DNA of 60,718 nt from Gymnopus androsaceus JB14 (Eukaryota > Basidiomycota > Agaricomycetes > Agaricales > Omphalotaceae): assembly GCA_009733575.1 (NCBI GenBank), contig ML769760.1, forward strand, positions 1 to 60,718, read 5' to 3'. Of the stretch, positions 1 through 10,417 are shown one piece after another. The notes beneath the pieces were generated by a model. It ran no database searches. It was not told the DNA's origin and saw nothing but the letters and a program-made list of their open reading frames with translations. The position numbers and the translations under genes were made by a program. How positions within the stretch are numbered: position 1 is the first letter of the stretch; each line of letters begins with the position of its first letter.

Positions 1-297
1 CGGCGTATATTAATGAAGCTCCGCTTTGAAGTAGTGCTGCCGGCTATTCATGAGCCTCGTGAACCCGGTTCGAACCCGAACTGCACCCAAAGCTCAGGCT
101 CACTTTTCTAAAGGTTCGGAAACCGAACCTTGGCATTACTTCAGTGAGTTTATGTAATTATTCATTCAGCGAGCCGGTAGAAATCCTCATCATATAAAAA
201 CTACATTCGCGAGTTCGAACAAGTTACCTCCAGACCTATCTCGAAATGGAACTACGATTACAAGTACAAATCTCTGCCACAGTCCTGCTTAAAAATC
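1..297. other. Left-edge sequence without a gene
   Basis: No coding frame with recognisable content is seen here. The stretch ends just after the stop codon of the PSD-like gene that reads leftward, so its right part is probably that gene's 3' untranslated region. A palindromic GGTTCGAACC-like string near 68-78 is not part of a tRNA. Confidence 0.5.
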
Positions 298-1637
298 CTA
301 AGCCGCACTCACCGTCGCAATCTTCGCATTCAGCAGCACTGAATCCCCCTTTTCGACCTCAAAATTCACATTTGTCTGAGGCCTAAAGATCAAGCAATGT
401 GTCGACCCTCCGAAATGGAACATTCCTATCTCCTGTCCTTTCACCACTTTCATCGTCTCGTAAGCAGTAACCTGGCACGTAGAAACCTCCGCCATTCCGA
501 CCACAACCATACACATCAACCCAATATTTGGATTACTGGACTCGATAAATATCAAGGCACGAGCAGCTGTTTGGGTGATAAAGCCCTGTGAGTTATTTGG
601 AGCACCCGGATCAGGTCCCTCGGGGTTGACGAATCCCATGGAAGGAGATTCAAGGTAGTATGTGCCAGGAACCATGACGATCTTTTTGACTACACCGTTG
701 ACGGGACTGTTCCAACGGTGATAACTGAGCGCACTAAGGAAAGCCTGGTAGATTGTTCCACCTTCGAAGTGTTTGGTGAGAGGATCGCCGTTAAGCATGT
801 GATGGAGGGAGTATGGTTCGCCTTTCAACCAAAATTTATCGTTCATTTTGATTTGTTTAGCGATACAATAAACCTTAGATTCGCAGCCGCTGTTAATGAC
901 ATCGTCATTATCCGAATTAGCGACAGGTCTCAGGTCCTCTCTGAATCGACGTGTGAAAAAGTCATCCCAAGATTTGAATCCGTAATGACCACTGGGGTCA
1001 GAAGGATCGCAAATGAAGGTTTCGCTGAAATCTGGCATGACACCGCTAGCAGGACCACCGAACCAGCCATTGTCAGCGGTGGTCAAAACGTAGGTGGAAT
1101 CGTAAGATGTGAGGAAACGAGTCCAGGCATCAAACATCTTTTTAAAATGCATGTTGACGGAGGGATTAGCGAAGGCTGCCTGGCCGGCAGACGTACCCAT
1201 CGGCCAATCTAGGATGGCATTGACAGGGAAGCCGACCAAATCATTGTCTTCGTATTCTGGCGCGGTGGTAATGATGTGGTCAAAGAGACTGAGCATGACC
1301 AAGTAGTCGCGGACCTGATATAATGTAAAGAATCCGAGTCACGGTCGAGTAACTCTCGAACAATGTAGATACTCGCCTGAGGCTTTCCGGTCGGATCCTT
1401 ATCGTAAGGTGGCTTTGTCGGTACTTGCTCAAACATCTGATGGAAGTCCATATACAAGATGGGATTTCCTTCGATGAGAGCCTTGAATTCCTGAATGACG
1501 GGGTGCCAATCTCGCGGAGCCTTCCCGCTACGTTCAACAAAACCGATCTTCTTATCGAGCCAACGCCGGAGAACTTCGTGGTCTCTGGGTAGCCAGCCAC
1601 CTATACGGTGGTGAACCAAGGGTTTGCTCCCAGGCAT
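298..1637 (-). CDS. Phosphatidylserine-decarboxylase-like protein, L-tryptophan decarboxylase (PsiD) type
   Basis: Two exons (1637-1362 and 1314-298) joined across a 47-nt phase-0 intron at 1361-1315 give about 430 residues, close to the roughly 440 of Psilocybe PsiD. The N-terminal part carries the PSD-associated domain (IQEFKALIEGNP). The centre has DFFTRRFR and ALSYHRWNSPVNG. The C-terminus has HFGGST, where the PSD family self-cleaves before the serine (about residue 396) to make its pyruvoyl cofactor, so the enzyme should be self-activating and independent of PLP. There is no signal peptide or membrane segment, unlike true membrane PSDs. Family knowledge: such soluble fungal enzymes decarboxylate aromatic amino acids such as tryptophan. 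The substrate here is inferred. The donor GTTCGA is weak, but the junction restores the family reading (SIYI then VRDYLVML). No psilocybin-pathway partners lie nearby. Confidence 0.82.
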
Positions 1638-2398
1638 CGTCTTTTACAAAATGATCGGTGGGATGTTAATGTATGGGAGTGAAGTTTGGGAAGAACTTAT
1701 ATGCGTTGAAGTAGAAAGAGTTTCGAAAGGTAGGAATAAGCGGCGTTGAACGAGTAGTGATAGGTTAGACTTTCGCTAAACACTCCTGCGTATATAAGAA
1801 GTTGAAGAATTTTTATGACCCGAAAATGAACTCATTGTGTACTACTAACTCCTCATAGCTCCCCACAACTCCACATAATAGGAGGAAGACCCCAAAATTA
1901 ATATTAGCAGAGGGCACATGTGTACTTTACTCTGTTCACAACGAGAAGCAAACGAAAAGCAAACGAGAAGCCTTAAGAGGCTGACATACATCTTGGTTCA
2001 ACGAGTCAATTGAGCGTTGATTAAGTGGCGAAGGATACAATTTCAATAAATTAAATTCCATTAAAATATTTCGAAGGACCCTAATCAGACCATTTGGCAT
2101 GTCATGTCAAGCGATGTATCTCATCTTAGGAAGGAATGCTGAATAGATTTCGAAAGCCCTTATGAGGCCCTATTTCTTATGACCAGTATGCACCCCAATA
2201 TTTCCACTGTATCTCACTCCGCCGGACAAGACAAGCACGTTTGAGGTCTTGAGGTCAAGTATTTTACTGAATGTGAAGCTAAATAGTCCAACTTGTTGCT
2301 TGATATGATGCCACAAAGTTTGTCACGTTTGTCATTTGGGGGTGCTGGTGCTTCTTGAGGCTTTTTGGCCTTTGATGAGATGTTTGAGCACCAACACA
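1638..2398. other. Intergenic, AT-rich, no gene seen
   Basis: Upstream region of the PSD-like gene followed by AT-rich sequence. Only very short open frames exist and none resembles a known protein. A promoter for the leftward gene must lie in the first few hundred bases, but no convincing TATA element was identified. Confidence 0.4.
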
Positions 2399-3090
2399 AT
2401 GGACTCGATTGCGTACGTGCCTATTATCGTAATCAATACTAATCTAACCCGGTCGATACCGTTAGATTTGGACGTCGTCTCAACGACTCCTTTGCTTGCC
2501 ATTACCCTCGACGTTGCCCCCGAGCAACCTATAGACGATTCCTCGTCCTCAGTACGACTAGTAGACGACCAACCGTCTCGTCGTTAATCGTTAGCGTACC
2601 ATATAGTTACGGCAACACGTCTAACGACATTAATCAACACTAATCCGGCTTCGTGAATAAGGCCTAATAAGAACGTCGTCCCGACGTCTCCTTTTGTCCG
2701 TAATACAACTCTCGATACCGTCACTAACATCCTCGATACGCGTATACGCAATACGCCTTTATTTCCGTAAAAGTAATCACTATAAAGTAACACCGGTAAA
2801 TCTTGCTATCAACGACGTGTACCAGCGCGTATAAGCTACTCTAAAGCGTTCTACACCTCGGCACGTGACCGAAACTCGACAACACGTCCCGTTAGCACTA
2901 TACATAGGCGCATATACTCACTATTATTGTATCAACTACAATAGTAACCATTTATTATCTAATCTCCGAGCTCTACATAACTAACATAAGCTCGACAACA
3001 TTACCATTCGAGGTCTGCACACGGCGGTACACCCTCAACATTGTCTATTAACTGAATAGGCCATCCGATACATTTATTTCAATTACTATA
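2399..3090. repeat. CpG-rich, CAG/CTG-depleted island (probable mutated repeat)
   Basis: About 690 bases with a composition unlike the flanks. CG dinucleotides occur about five to seven times per 60 bases, yet by eye only about four CAG or CTG trinucleotides are present where roughly twenty would be expected. TAG, TTA and TAA triplets are abundant. No intact open frame or terminal repeat was recognised. It resembles an old transposon altered by context-specific cytosine mutation, but the parent element is not identifiable by reading alone. Confidence 0.45.
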
Positions 3091-3156
3091 CGTGCTAGTT
3101 CGGTATACTAGGTACTATAGTACTACCTATAGTACCTAGTATACTGAACTAGCACG
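3091..3156. repeat. 30-bp inverted repeat with 6-nt loop
   Basis: Left arm 3091-3120 and right arm 3127-3156 are reverse complements with a single mismatch, separated by TACTAC. The arms start CGTGCTAGTT. The structure sits at the right border of the CWG-poor island and would form a strong hairpin in DNA or RNA. Its role is unknown; it could be a minimal foldback element or a transposon end. Confidence 0.85.
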
Positions 3157-4194
3157 GTTCTAACAGTACTCACAAGTTTTGGAATTGATGAGGTTTTTTT
3201 CAAAAGATGCTTGACTCAGCTCTTCCTCGAATTTTAACTCCTTCATTTGCCCCTCATTGAAAAAAAGTGAATCTTTTTCTTGCAGCTTCATATTGCACTG
3301 GGAGCCCATTTTTTTTGAAGCAAATCTTTGGGGACAAGACAGCAAGGGCAAGAGCAGAATCCAAGGTCTCGAATTACTTAGTGGGTTCATAGCAATCAAT
3401 TTTGCAATACTCTGTTGGAATATGAGATTCAATGTTTTGCAAGCTACGGACACGCTGGTATTCAATTTACCTATGATAGTTACATTTGATCACTAACATA
3501 CTATATAAGTATCCAGTCACATACTTCCGCACTTTAATTTATCCCTGTACATCCATAGGTCCGGATCAAGCCCCAATCACTCTGCATCCCTTTTGGAATC
3601 TTGTTTAGTGAACAAACAAAGCTTTGTGGAAGGGGCTTGTATCAAACTTCATGTGTGACCTGGTACACAAAATGGATCTCAAACCGGTGTATCCTGAATG
3701 TCTTGCACCTAGATGTAAGTGGAGACCAAACGTGACCACCTGGGGTAACCATGCCGTAAGGTGGGTCTGGACAGTAGTATGAGCATTGTGTGGAACAACA
3801 CAAGCCTTGGAGGTGCAAGGAACAGTGTAGTAGTGTATGGGCTACCCAATGATGTAATCAGGAGGAATTGGGTGGTATTGTGGTCTGACAACCAAAAGTG
3901 AGTGGAGGCGGATGGAATATGGATGAAGAGGTGGTCCAAAAAGGTGTAATATGTCCAAATATGGATAATGCGGGTGGAGTACAGTGAATGCAGATGGAAA
4001 TAGTGTGGGAGCGGATGGAATAGGGTGAAAGTGGATGGTGCCAGAGGTTCTAGAGGTAGCAAAACACAAATAAGAAGCTCCCAAGGAGCTTTGGCTGTAA
4101 AGTTGTAAACAGAGATGGACAGCAAACAGAATAGATTCAGAAACCAGAAAACAACAGTAACAGCGGTAATAGCAGACTAGGGTACCTGGACCCA
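3157..4194. other. Gene-poor sequence, no recognised gene
   Basis: Open frames up to about 138 codons occur on the minus strand (3709-4125 and 3842-4195), but they fall in a low-complexity GGATGG-like purine-rich stretch and have no recognisable domain. A 101-codon minus frame at 3160-3465 is rich in basic and hydrophobic residues and was not recognised. Nothing here can be supported as a gene. Confidence 0.4.
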
Positions 4195-5000
4195 AGGTGT
4201 CTACTTATATACTGTAGGGAGGCTGTGTAAGTTGTCGGGAGAGCCTGATGGATAGTTATCAAGTGTGGGAGGCACCCAGAAGGCAGGATAACTGGTAATC
4301 ACCAGTGTTAGCCTTAAGCCCTAAGCCTTAATTAATTTAAGCCCTTAATTCATTAAGGGTATAAGACCTAACTTCAATGCTGACCTTAAGAGCCTTAATT
4401 AAGAGTCTTAATTTGAAAGGGCATGTGACTTCACAAACAGCAGAAAGACTTTGAAAGAGCATGAAGACAGGAAAGTATCTACCTCAACATGATTCAAAGT
4501 GGGAGCCTCCTTGGCTGAGGCTTGTGGCAAGGAAAGTGATGCAGGAGAAATCTGGAAGAAACAGTGGCAGGGGATGGATGCAGGTGGCCATCTAGATTAT
4601 TGTAGATAGTGTAAAACAGCCTGCCAGAGTAATGAGACCTTGCATACAAAGATAGTAGTGCCAAAGAAAGATTTGGGAAGGCACTGGTATGTGTATGAGG
4701 TTGATTAAGAAAAAAAACTTTTTTGTATTAAACCCTTAACTTGACCTTAACTTGAAATTAATTTAAGGTCCAAATAAGCCCTAAGACCTTCTGCCTGCTT
4801 GGAGGCCTTAATTAAGGCCTTAAGGCTAACACTGGTAATCACATGTAAAAAGTGTCTGGCAGGGAGGATAAATGGTAAATAAGCATGGGAAGTGCCTGGA
4901 ATTTAGGTAATGAGTGCGGGAGGTATCTGAGGATGGCTCCCAAGCGTGGGAAACATCAGTGGGCAGTTACTGAGTGCAGGGATTGTCTGGAAATGAGCCA
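4195..5000. repeat. Decayed minisatellite interrupted by a MITE
   Basis: Flanking the MITE on both sides (4200-4302 and 4835-5000), a unit of roughly 33-36 bases recurs imperfectly, with a core like GTGGGAGGTNTCTGG followed by GGTAAT. The MITE target GTAATCAC lies inside one such unit, so the tandem array existed before the insertion. Confidence 0.5.
4303..4834. mobile_element. Non-autonomous hAT element (MITE), 532 bp
   Basis: The ends are inverted repeats beginning CAGTGTTAGCCTTAAG (left at 4303, right ending 4834). They are flanked by a perfect 8-bp target duplication GTAATCAC at 4295-4302 and 4835-4842. CAGTG termini with an 8-bp duplication are diagnostic of the hAT superfamily. Subterminal regions are full of CTTAATTAAG-type palindromes on both sides, probable transposase binding sites. 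There is no transposase frame. The termini closely match those of the larger hAT at 32334-35444 (CAGTGTTGGCCTTA), which is a plausible relative of the element that moved it. Confidence 0.92.
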
Positions 5001-5817
5001 AAGCCTGACACTCCAAAATCAAGGGGGTAGTTATTGCTCGCCTCAAGCTCACAATTCTCACTTTTTCCACTAACTTTTGGTGAGTAATCTGCTCCTTTAG
5101 ATCAGTAAAACCCACTGACACCTCAACTTCATTTGTAGGCTATATATAACTTCTTTTATAATGTCATATTTCCACCTTGTAGAATGTGGAATTTGCGCAT
5201 TGAAGTGTTGCAATTTTGAGAAAGTTGTCTAGGTGAGTCTTCAATGATTCCAAGGATATAGTCAAACATGTCTAGCACTTTTTATACCCTCCATTTGTCC
5301 CATACATGCTTGTTGTAGCTCAACAGTACCAAGAAGCTATGCCACACAATGGCTTTGACTCACAGACCTCTTGACCCAACTCAACCTCAATACAAGGTAT
5401 GCCACAGATACATAAAACCATTTGGAATCCACTGAGCTATATTTTAGCCCACTTTGGGTAGTCAACTTTGCATTGGACACTGCTTGCTGCCTCTGGTGAC
5501 ACATGTGACCAAATAGCCAGCCCAATAAGTACCACATTTTGTTGTCTTGTACCGGGCTCAAATATCAACAGAAATTTGGGGGATAAGCTGCTACCCCTGT
5601 TTTTGGTGTTGGGCTTTCCAATGGTGAGAATGTCCACTCAAAAATTTCCCATTTTTCCACATTTTGTACTGAAATACTGGACTAATTCCAAGTAGCTCTC
5701 ACAGGGGTGGCTTTTAAGTAGACTCAAAAGATTCTCCTCCTCCAAATTATGAATTTTACAACTAAAACCATGAAGAAATACACAGCCATTTCAAAGATAT
5801 GATCAAAACAAAATTGG

Positions 5818-6660
5818 GACTGTCACTTTCTGTGACCCCAAGTATACAATTGTCACTCCACCTCCAGATGCCAACATTCTCACATCTGAATGAGTCTATC
5901 AGACCAAGAAGGATAAACAAGGTCACATTACAGGACACAGAGCTTCCCTAGTTGTACGTGGATTTTATCAGATCCCAGACATTGATTACTTCCCAGACAT
6001 AAGCAAAACCTGTATTGACTGGGACCCTCTGGGAGCGCTGGCCAGCGCTGGCCAGCACTGGACAGGACTCGGCAGTGCCGGCAAGCGCCTGCCAGCGCTC
6101 CCAGAGGGTCCCAGTCAATACAGGTTTTGCTGATGGATGAAACCTCTGCATCTGTAGTGAAACTTGCATCAGCCTGTGCTACATTGTAAAAAGCACTGTA
6201 TTGATTGAACAGCTTGACAAGCTTGCCAGGTTGCCCACAAGTATGCACTCAAACTTTTATATATAAAGTCTACATTTTTGTACTATAAATACTATAATAA
6301 TCTACATGGAAACTGGGTTGCAACACAATGTGAGATAAATTGTGGCTTGTCAATTGACCTGCTTTTTAGGGTTGAACAAGCCAAAACAAGCTGAGAAAAG
6401 CTGGTCAATCAATACTTGGCTAGTTACAATGTATACTCAGCATTGGAGCTCAGAAGAGCATGATCATTCACCAGATGGATATGAAATCTGCTTATCTATA
6501 TGGGAAATTGGATGACAACAGGTGTATCTGTATGAAGGCACCTCCAGGCATTCATATAGGGGTAAAACCAGGTCAAACTTTATGGCTTAAACTGGCACTT
6601 TACAGACTTAAACAAGCCAGTCAATGAAAGATACTGGAAGACCACAAAGAGGCTGGTTGA
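5818..6660 (+). mobile_element. Decayed Ty1/Copia reverse transcriptase fragment
   Basis: Conceptual translation of the plus strand shows Copia RT landmarks: GHITGHRASLVVRGF near 5910, PDIDYF before 6000, VVKLASACAT near 6150-6185, HQMDMKSAYLYGKLDD near 6450-6510, and LWLKLALYRLKQASQ near 6580-6625. Stops and gaps interrupt the frame, so it is a relic. No LTRs were identified around it. The RT is split at about 5998 by a 138-bp foldback element, and the Copia reading resumes immediately after it. Confidence 0.75.
5998..6135. mobile_element. 138-bp foldback element inserted in the Copia relic
   Basis: Arms 5998-6042 and 6091-6135 are inverted copies over 45 bases with one mismatch, and imperfect pairing continues inward to a short loop, so almost the whole element is one hairpin. 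The right terminus reads CAGGTTTTGCTGATG. It interrupts the Copia RT reading between DYFPD and ETSASVVKLA, which supports insertion. A target duplication could not be fixed. Related ends occur at 8158-8226, 37564 and 38391. Confidence 0.8.
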
Positions 6661-8157
6661 CTCAAGGAAGGAAGAGAAAGGCACAGTGTTCTGAATACAA
6701 ATTGAACATAAGCTACATGTAAAAAACATATTGCAGCAAAACATTGGCCTTGAAACCTTGTTAATGATGTTAATGAGTTGGTGAAGGTTGGTGACTGTGT
6801 CCTGGACTCCCATAAATTACCAGAATATAGACATTTTTACTATCATACTGTCCAGAACAAAAAGCAGGGATTTTTACCACAGGGACCACCAAACTTTGAA
6901 GCAAACAACTGATAATATGGGACTTTGGATTCAAAACTTCAAGTTCTAGCTTGTGACTCCCCTTCAGATTTTATTGACCATAGAAAAGTTAGGAATATAA
7001 CAGATACCTTTTGACCCAAGGGATATGTAGAAGTTTAAGTGCCCATATTGCGATGTAGGGTAGGGGGGGTAGGCTCTTAAGGTCAAGACTCAAAATATTT
7101 TAACCATTTTAGTTGTTGTTTTCATGTTGAATGATGCTTTAAAGTACCATATATGTATAATTCCACATTTGCCCTGTACTATAGAGCATCAAATCCTCCT
7201 TGCATGCAACATGTATGATGTGCTGTTAATATGGATGGGAGAAAGTTTGTGGAGAGCCCTGACTCACTCTGAACTGATGTAATAAAAGTGCAATTATGTT
7301 AATTGGCTTGAAATAACATCACATTAAAGGGTAAATGTCTTCAGGACACTTTAAAATTCCAAAAATTAGGCTTGGGCAACAGTGGCAGAGCAAAAATATC
7401 AGGTGGGCATGGAAATTCACGACTATATAAGGATAAATCAGGGAGGGAGCGGGGGCCTCGGAAGCCTTAAGGTCAAAATACAATGTGATATCTAAAATTT
7501 TATTTTTGCATACCCCTTGTTTTGACCAGTTCATTTACCACCTTCTCTTGCATGAAGAAAGTTAGAATGCTAACCTAGGAAAGATTAGCACCTGGAATTA
7601 GCGCTGTAAGTGCCTGTAAGCACCCATGCTAATAACTGCTATTAACCTATGTTAAATAGGCCCCAAAGGTTCAATGCTAGTAGCAATGTCATTAACATGG
7701 CCTTGGTCAATTAGCCCAACCCTAGTAAATTGAGAGCGACTTGATGCACGGAAATTTTCTAGATTAGTGGTGTGTTATTTCACGGGTGACATTCTTGCCA
7801 TCAAGTTATGCCTATCTTCCAATATCATGCAGGACCGTATAGACCACATAAAACTATCCACTGCAAACAATTTACAAACTGGCCACCAATACTTGAGGCT
7901 TGAGAATATCAATATAAGTATATAGTTCATAATTCGGAAGCCCTCCGAAGAGTTGAGGCAAGGATCACCGGTATCCCTGATCCGATGATCGGCAATGTCA
8001 TTTTTTGGGCAACTAACTCTCGATTGCGGTAAAGTATAGCCCCGTCCTGCCACCGTAGTATCATATACTTACTGATATCTTGATTTTTATTCTGACCCAT
8101 AACAGTGTCAGATACCGTGGACCGTGGTAGCAACTGGATTTAGAGCTCAAAAGCTGA
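6661..8157. other. Repeat-derived sequence without a recognised gene
   Basis: AT-rich sequence with only short frames. Two similar stretches containing CTTAAGGTCAA (near 7075 and 7465) are in the same orientation, suggesting a diverged repeat pair. No RT, transposase or host gene content was recognised beyond 6660. Confidence 0.35.
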
Positions 8158-8226
8158 CATCAGCATAACAGAACAGAGCTGCACAGAGGGGGACCTTGCT
8201 GTGGGATCACCCAGGTTTTGCTGATG
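8158..8226. repeat. 69-bp mini-element with CATCAGC / GCTGATG ends
   Basis: Bounded by CATCAGCATAAC on the left and GGTTTTGCTGATG on the right, an imperfect inverted pair. The right end matches that of the 138-bp foldback element at 5998-6135. The interior is unique. Its status as a mobile element rests on the shared termini only. Confidence 0.5.
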
Positions 8227-8305
8227 GATACGAGTGCTATGACTGGGCTTTTTTGTTGTTGGGTGCCAATACCTCCAAAATCCAAGTACACAACTACTAG
8301 TTGTG

Positions 8306-8358
8306 TTTTCGAAGATCATGCAAGTGAGGTAGTACCTCACTTGCATGATCTTCGAAAA
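8306..8358. repeat. Perfect 26-bp palindrome with a single-base centre
   Basis: Arms 8306-8331 and 8333-8358 are perfect reverse complements around one G at 8332. The arms contain TCGAAGATCATGCAAGTG. Such a loopless perfect palindrome is expected to be unstable, so its perfection suggests recent origin or selection. No element of known type was recognised. Confidence 0.9.
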
Positions 8359-8658
8359 AAGTTGTAATCCATACCCAGCGGCTGATGACGGGCACAGGAG
8401 CTCTTTTTGTGTATGATCAAGAAAGGAAAAAACGGTTTTGAAATTTGAATTAATCAAATGTAAATTGTAATTGATTTAGAGCTGCTGGTCGGCTGAACTG
8501 TAGATTTAGGGTGGCCTAGTGAAATAGCGGCTGTTACGGCCAATATAGGTTAATATTGCTTGTTCATCACAGTCCATCTGCCAGTGCAGCGCTTCATCAT
8601 CATCATGGAGTCATCTATGTTCATAAATCATCTCCACATGATGTTCATGACAGGTATG

Positions 8659-8665
8659 TATAAAA
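8659..8665 (+). promoter_or_regulatory. TATA box of the membrane-protein gene
   Basis: TATAAAA lies 44 bases before the ATG at 8709. The paralogue at 43844 has TATAAAA in nearly the same position (43789-43795), which supports it as a promoter element and supports both start codons. Confidence 0.5.
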
Positions 8666-8708
8666 CTATTACAGGTGCATCCTTGTCTTTGTCTATCTCC
8701 CATCTCAC

Positions 8709-10417
8709 ATGAAGTGCCCAGCTGTTTCCTATGATGGGGCAAGGCTACAGTGCCCGCCAGATACAATATGCATATATGCACCCTATGACTGCTTGATACA
8801 AGCTTTGGCCTTTACGTTTATGATGCCGGTCATGGTCAGTCCGGTCTTGAAACCCCAGATCACATCAACATTTCTGTTTTTCAAATTAATCTTTGATTAT
8901 TTCTACATTTTCAGATTGCGTGGCTGTTATACGGTGGGCTTATACTATTTTTTTCTCGCTACAGTAGACTGACTATTACAACCCACATAATTGCTAGGCA
9001 TTTTCTTAGTGCTTTTCAGTCTCAATATATACATGTTCTATCATAGGTTCACACCCGGGAAACTTTATATCATTTCCACTATCCTTTTGTTTGCCCTTGC
9101 TACTGTCTCAGTTGTATTTGATATAGTGATGAGAGGTCTCATGTTTCCTCTGCCATCCTATGTGAACATGGACTTCGAGAGTGTCAATCAAGCAGATGCA
9201 ATGCTCAATACATTCTTGGCAGTGGAGACTGCTGGTCATTACGTGTTTGTTTCCTCAGGGTGAGAGCTCTACCTTTTCTAAGATAAAAAAAAGTCCAGAT
9301 TCATTTGCTACTTCATTAGCTTGATAGCAGATATTGTATTGGTAATTTTTTTTGGATTATGATGTTGAATGAACTCTTAAAGACAACATCTTGATCTAAC
9401 TAGATACACCGGTGTTATCGCTTATGGAATTCAAGAAAAAGCATGATAATTTTGCCAGTTCTAAATTTGTTAGCGAGCTGTGGTGAGTCCTCCAAAATTC
9501 AATGTATGTGTAATCTTTGGTTGAATACTTTATTATCCAAGTCTACTGGATAGTTTCTCAAATCTTGGCCAACACAGGAAATGAAGCAGAACGCCAAGAA
9601 AAAGTCGTTATTGCCGCTATTTCCACCTACGAGTTCTATATGATCATGTCATTTGCCCAACAACTTATTTTGATGGCATTTATTGGTAATAACTCAATGC
9701 ATTTCAATTCCAGATTGTTGACATGATAAATGATAAATTCAGCAGGAAGAGTGTGGTGGTTGAATTACCATATTAACAAGATGCTTGTTGGTCGATCAGG
9801 TAGAGAAGCTTCTCGAAGTCTCCTTGCACCGATGTATGTGATGGAAGATACTTCTGGATAAATACTAAGTACCTGGTTTTCTAGACTAGAATCGGGTGCT
9901 CTAGCCCCCCTATTCCTTTTAATGGGCATAGTTTTGTACTGGAATCCAAGTACCACCGATGGTCTCTGGACAGGATTTGTAAATCCTTGCATTCAGACCC
10001 AGATTGTGGCAAGTAGTTTTCTTAGCAAATGTCTGCCTTTACTGATAGCTTTTTTTCTTTTCTTAGGGTATTACATCAGCATTAATTGTTGTGCGCATTG
10101 GCCTTGGTGTAGATGTTCTCAGTTCCCAAACCAACCAAGATACGACGGTCCCCAATGACCTCCAAATTACAGAGGATCGAAATAATGAAACAATTCATCC
10201 TTTCCTCCCCAACTATGACTCTTATCGTACAAGCTCAGAAAACGACAGTGCCAATCAATCATCCCAACGGAACACTGGGAACCGCATTTATTTTAGGGAT
10301 ACGGCTCAAGGGGGGCAGGTGATTCAACCATACCGGTTGAAGTATGACCTTGATCATGCTATTGTCAATAATGATACGTCCAAAACAATTCTAGGAGGTC
10401 CCAGAGCCAGCGGATAG
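8709..10417 (+). CDS. Seven-helix integral membrane protein (uncharacterised agaricomycete family)
   Basis: Multi-exon gene whose frame stays open when short introns are removed (for example after PVM near 8835, inside the G of LLYG/IFLVLF, and before LESGALAPLF at 9884). Hydrophobic segments are regularly spaced. Characteristic stretches are GIFLVLFSLNIYMF, FTPGKLYIIST, IHRCYRLWNSRKS, VWWLNYHINKML, LESGALAPLF and SALIVVRIGLGVD, ending in a polar C-terminal tail of about 100 residues. This architecture recurs in agaricomycete hypothetical membrane proteins; I know of no proven function. The ATG at 8709 is chosen because the frame runs straight into the first hydrophobic segment and a TATA box lies upstream. 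It has a diverged, damaged paralogue at 43844-45422. Confidence 0.72.

Noticed and set aside
60..90. GGTTCGAACC string resembling a tRNA T-loop
   Set aside because: The T-stem does not pair and there is no acceptor, D or anticodon arm around it.
718..1212. Plus-strand open frame of 164 codons
   Set aside because: Antisense to the PSD-like gene, whose family motifs explain the region; no recognisable domain in the antisense reading.
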